In this document: piece after piece, positions 5,063-6,794 of the stretch
Numbering within the stretch: the stretch's first letter is position 1
Layout: every line of letters starts with the position of its first letter
From: WJMT01 sp964445575
GTDB lineage: Bacteria > Acidobacteriota > Aminicenantia > Aminicenantales > Aminicenantaceae
Length of the DNA: 6,794 nt
Reading direction: 5' to 3'
NCBI GenBank assembly: GCA_964445575.1
Contig: CAYULB010000084.1
Span: forward strand, 1-6,794
Translations under genes and position numbers: made by a program
The notes under the pieces: model-generated
The model's database searches: none
The model's input: only the letters and a program-made list of their open reading frames with translations
What the model was told of the DNA's origin: nothing

Positions 5063-6008
5063 AAGATTTTAGGGCAGCAGCTAACAAAGGAATCATGATT
5101 TCATGATGCCCGATAAAATAGAATCCTCTCCCCTTTCCTTTTTTAAAGGGCCTTTGAATAATGTTTTGTAAAGGTCTGTAATGAATATTGAAATCAAACA
5201 CAGCCGTATAGAAATTCTCAAGCTTGCTTCCTCTGTTTCTTATATAAGATAAGGCTTTGAGAAATACTTCAGGAAGAATGACCGCGGATCCGATATTAAT
5301 ATAAACCCCTCCTCCTTCCAGGAGTTCAATCAACGAGCAAAAAAGAAAAAAATCCTGCAGGGATGTCTTTCCAATAGCAGCTCCATCAGCGTTTGGGTGA
5401 AAGTGGATAGTATCTGTCCCTACCCCCACATGCACGGTGACAGGAATGTTCAATCTATAAGCAGATGACAAAAGGCTCAATTCTTTATAGGGAAAATCAG
5501 AGTGGTTAATCATTCTCCCTACGGATTCACCCAAACCTATGTTTTCTCTGCTTCCCTTTTTTGCCGCCTCATTCAGAGCCTCTCCCGTCTCCTTGGCCAT
5601 CCCGAAATACCCCTTTTTTATCTGCTCCTGAACATTCTCTGAAGTTTTCCCAAAAAAAGCGATTTCAAAGTCATGGATGATCCCTGCTCCATTTACAGCC
5701 AACGCGCTGATCAAACCCTTTTCCATTAGATCTATCATCACCGGATTGAGCCCTACTTTTATCAAATGAGCGCCCAGGGAGAATATCACTGGCTTATTTA
5801 TTTCCCGAGCTTGATGGACAAGAAATATAAATGCTTTAAAATCTTTCCCTGCTAATATATCAGGAAGGCTGTTAAGGAAACTCTGAAAAGATGGGTCAGG
5901 CTTAATTTTTTTTGCAAAATCTTTGTGATGAACCTTACTCTTCTGCTGTGTAAGGGGATATGTATTTAATTCTTCTGGCCATAAAGGTTTTATCTTGTAC
6001 TGGCCCAT
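5052..6008 (-). CDS. Conserved protein of unknown function, possibly deoxyhypusine synthase-like fold
   Basis: A 318-residue predicted cytosolic protein with no signal peptide or membrane helix. It has strongly patterned segments typical of an enzyme: GAHLIKVGLNP (79-89), NGAGIIHDFEIA (106-117), HVGVGTDTIHFHP (193-205) followed by DGAAIG, GGGVYINIGSA with ILPEVF (232-249), and GHHEIMIPLLAAAL (300-313). The repeated His/Asp/Gly clusters suggest a nucleotide- or metal-dependent active site. From memory it belongs to a widely conserved bacterial family without an established function. The first two blocks recall the nucleotide-binding core of deoxyhypusine synthase, but the canonical lysine motif of that enzyme is not seen, so I do not assign that reaction. 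The start has an excellent AAGGAGA four bases upstream. The gene is downstream of the HU-like gene on the same strand, separated by an AT-rich element, and its 3' end overlaps coaE by 11 bp. Confidence 0.85.
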   Translation of the reverse strand: MGQYKIKPLWPEELNTYPLTQQKSKVHHKDFAKKIKPDPSFQSFLNSLPDILAGKDFKAFIFLVHQAREINKPVIFSLGAHLIKVGLNPVMIDLMEKGLISALAVNGAGIIHDFEIAFFGKTSENVQEQIKKGYFGMAKETGEALNEAAKKGSRENIGLGESVGRMINHSDFPYKELSLLSSAYRLNIPVTVHVGVGTDTIHFHPNADGAAIGKTSLQDFFLFCSLIELLEGGGVYINIGSAVILPEVFLKALSYIRNRGSKLENFYTAVFDFNIHYRPLQNIIQRPFKKGKGRGFYFIGHHEIMIPLLAAALKSFSS

Positions 6009-6012
6009 GTTG

Positions 6013-6019
6013 TCTCCTT
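6013..6019 (-). promoter_or_regulatory. Strong ribosome binding site of the 318-residue protein
   Basis: AAGGAGA on the minus strand, four bases before ATG at 6008-6006. It fixes the start and argues for efficient translation. I could not identify a convincing -10/-35 pair between this site and the element at 6070. Confidence 0.75.
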
Positions 6020-6069
6020 CATTATTATCTTAATCTAAGCAATAGGTAAGATTTCTTAAGAGTAATTAT

Positions 6070-6214
6070 CCTGACCTATTCATAAAAAAATAGCGATGTT
6101 TTCATTATTAATTTATTTTCAGCTATGTACAAGATTCTTTCAAGAACAATGTCTTGAATATTTTTCTTGTTTGTATTTTCTATTTTAATCGCCATTTTTT
6201 TATGAATAATCCAG
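6070..6214. repeat. AT-rich inverted-repeat element, copy A
   Basis: The left arm (6071-6097) and right arm (6188-6214) are inverted copies over 27 bp with four mismatches, including the shared core TATTCATAAAAAAAT. The core of the element contains smaller inverted pairs such as CAAGA/TCTTG. It resembles copy B (6558-6691) closely over the first 65 bases or so and the last 25, while the middle differs. The right tip, TTTATGAATAATCCAG, nearly equals the tip of the 154-bp repeats at 492-508. No protein is encoded, so it looks like a MITE. It occupies the gap between the HU-like gene and the 318-residue protein gene, both read on the minus strand, and could influence read-through between them. 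Confidence 0.75.
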
Positions 6215-6259
6215 ATAAATTGGTATGAGAAGGCCTATCTATTTTATGAATGACTCGAT

Positions 6260-6529
6260 TCAATCGATGTCTTTGATTTCCTGGCCGGGCTTGAATTTGA
6301 TTCTTTTTCCCTTTTTGATTTTAATCTGTTTGTTTCTCCGGATATCTCTCCCATACCCGGTTTTTTTAGTGACTACTTTAAGGCTGGCAAATCCTCTTAT
6401 CTCTATCTTCTCCCCCTTTTGCAGGGACTGTTTCATATGATCCAGGATAGAATCAACAATTAATAAGGAATCGCTTCTGCTAAAATCAGCGTTTTCTTCA
6501 ATTTCCTGTGCTATGTCCTTTTTAATCAT
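6260..6529 (-). CDS. HU/IHF-family DNA-binding protein, divergent
   Basis: An 89-residue histone-like protein of the HU/IHF family, expected to dimerise, bend DNA and organise the nucleoid. The helical N-terminal half (MIKKDIAQEI to HMKQSLQKGE) and the signature GEKIEIRGFASLKV (39-52) are clear, as is the C-terminal FKPGQEI (79-85). The beta-arm differs from the usual GRNPxTG: residues 60-67 read GRDIRRNK, so the intercalating proline is replaced by Ile63. The arm is very basic, so DNA binding is still likely but bending may be altered. Start ATG 6529 has AGGAGG about 11 bases upstream, a rather long spacing. The gene lies between two copies of the AT-rich element, with copy B only 28 bases upstream of the start. 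Confidence 0.92.
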   Translation of the reverse strand: MIKKDIAQEIEENADFSRSDSLLIVDSILDHMKQSLQKGEKIEIRGFASLKVVTKKTGYGRDIRRNKQIKIKKGKRIKFKPGQEIKDID

Positions 6530-6557
6530 TGACTCGCCTGCCTCCTTTTTTTATTAA

Positions 6558-6691
6558 CCTGACCTATTCATAAAAAAATGGCGATGTTTTCATTATTAAT
6601 TTATTTTCAGCGATATACAAGATTTTTTGAACAACGTTTAGCTGAACGTTTTTTCTTATCATGATTTCAATTTTAATCGCCATTTTTTTAT
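6558..6691. repeat. AT-rich inverted-repeat element, copy B, right tip missing
   Basis: The left part, from CCTGACCTATTCATAAAAAAAT at its start to about 6622, is nearly identical to the start of copy A. The right arm ATCGCCATTTTTTTAT (6676-6691) is intact, but the outermost bases seen in copy A (GAATAATCCAG) are absent. Five unrelated bases follow, then the GC-rich repeat. The middle differs from copy A and has its own stem, AACGTT-TAGCTG-AACGTT. It sits 28 bases upstream of the HU-like start, in the same relative orientation as copy A to the 318-residue protein gene, so it may carry or displace the HU promoter. Confidence 0.7.
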
Positions 6692-6696
6692 CATTA

Positions 6697-6794
6697 AGGC
6701 AAGCCGATCTCACTGCATCTGCTTTGTTACAGGGCATTTGTAGTGAAGGACCACGACTTCATGCCCTGATGCCTCGCATCTGCAGCAACCTCGA
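6697..6794 (-). repeat. GC-rich hairpin repeat, copy 2, runs to window edge
   Basis: The reverse complement aligns without gaps to 531-628 with about 11 substitutions. The 8-bp stem AGGGCATT/ATGCCCT region is largely kept: the pair CAGGGCAT and ATGCCCTG is present in both copies, so the hairpin is conserved while single-strand positions vary. It adjoins the truncated right tip of AT-rich copy B. The window ends where the alignment to copy 1 begins (TCGA), so the outer border is not seen. Confidence 0.75.

Noticed and set aside
5092..5107. Palindrome ATCATGATTTCATGAT as terminator or operator
   Set aside because: It encodes the conserved GHHEIM segment of the unknown protein, so the codons explain it; no T-run follows.
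6225..6440. 71-codon hydrophobic plus-strand frame
   Set aside because: Antisense of the HU-like gene; its hydrophobicity is the expected mirror of Lys-rich codons.

Overview
This window looks like part of a moderately AT-rich Gram-negative bacterial chromosome. Housekeeping and signalling genes lie between dense clusters of short, non-autonomous repeats. Small PilZ proteins, a LuxR-type regulator, an HU-like protein, sigma70-type promoters and good Shine-Dalgarno sites all point to Bacteria. The archaeal/eukaryotic-type prolyl-tRNA synthetase fits lineages such as Desulfobacterota or Acidobacteriota-like phyla, but the taxonomy is an inference and I cannot fix it from this sequence.

Layout. 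Positions 1-772 hold no convincing gene. They contain a 190-bp element with perfect 20-bp terminal inverted repeats (164-353), two identical 154-bp direct repeats (355-508 and 618-771), and a GC-rich hairpin-forming repeat (531-628). The second 154-bp copy ends one base past the proS stop codon. proS (773-2215, minus) has a near-consensus promoter (2240-2268). On the plus strand follow two small degenerate PilZ-like proteins (2394-2753 and 2757-3119), a consensus promoter (3182-3210), a LuxR-family regulator with a pseudo-receiver (3268-3954), a canonical PilZ protein (3982-4350) and coaE (4433-5062). coaE overlaps, tail to tail, a 318-residue conserved protein of unknown function (5052-6008, minus). 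An HU-like gene (6260-6529, minus) is bracketed by two AT-rich elements (6070-6214 and 6558-6691). The window ends in an inverted copy of the GC-rich repeat (6697-6794).

How the parts relate. The three PilZ-type proteins and the regulator look like one signalling block. Only the third PilZ keeps the c-di-GMP binding residues, and the regulator lacks the phosphorylation residues, so both kinds of protein seem to include versions that no longer sense the classical signal. proS and coaE are ordinary housekeeping genes with no evident functional link to that block.

The strongest unexplained structure is in the repeats. The AT-rich elements share a tip close to CTGGAYTATTCATAAAA. The GC-rich repeat appears twice, at opposite ends of the window, at the same point inside that tip. 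This suggests a small nested or site-preferring element family. I found no CRISPR array, tRNA, rRNA, transposase or defence operon.
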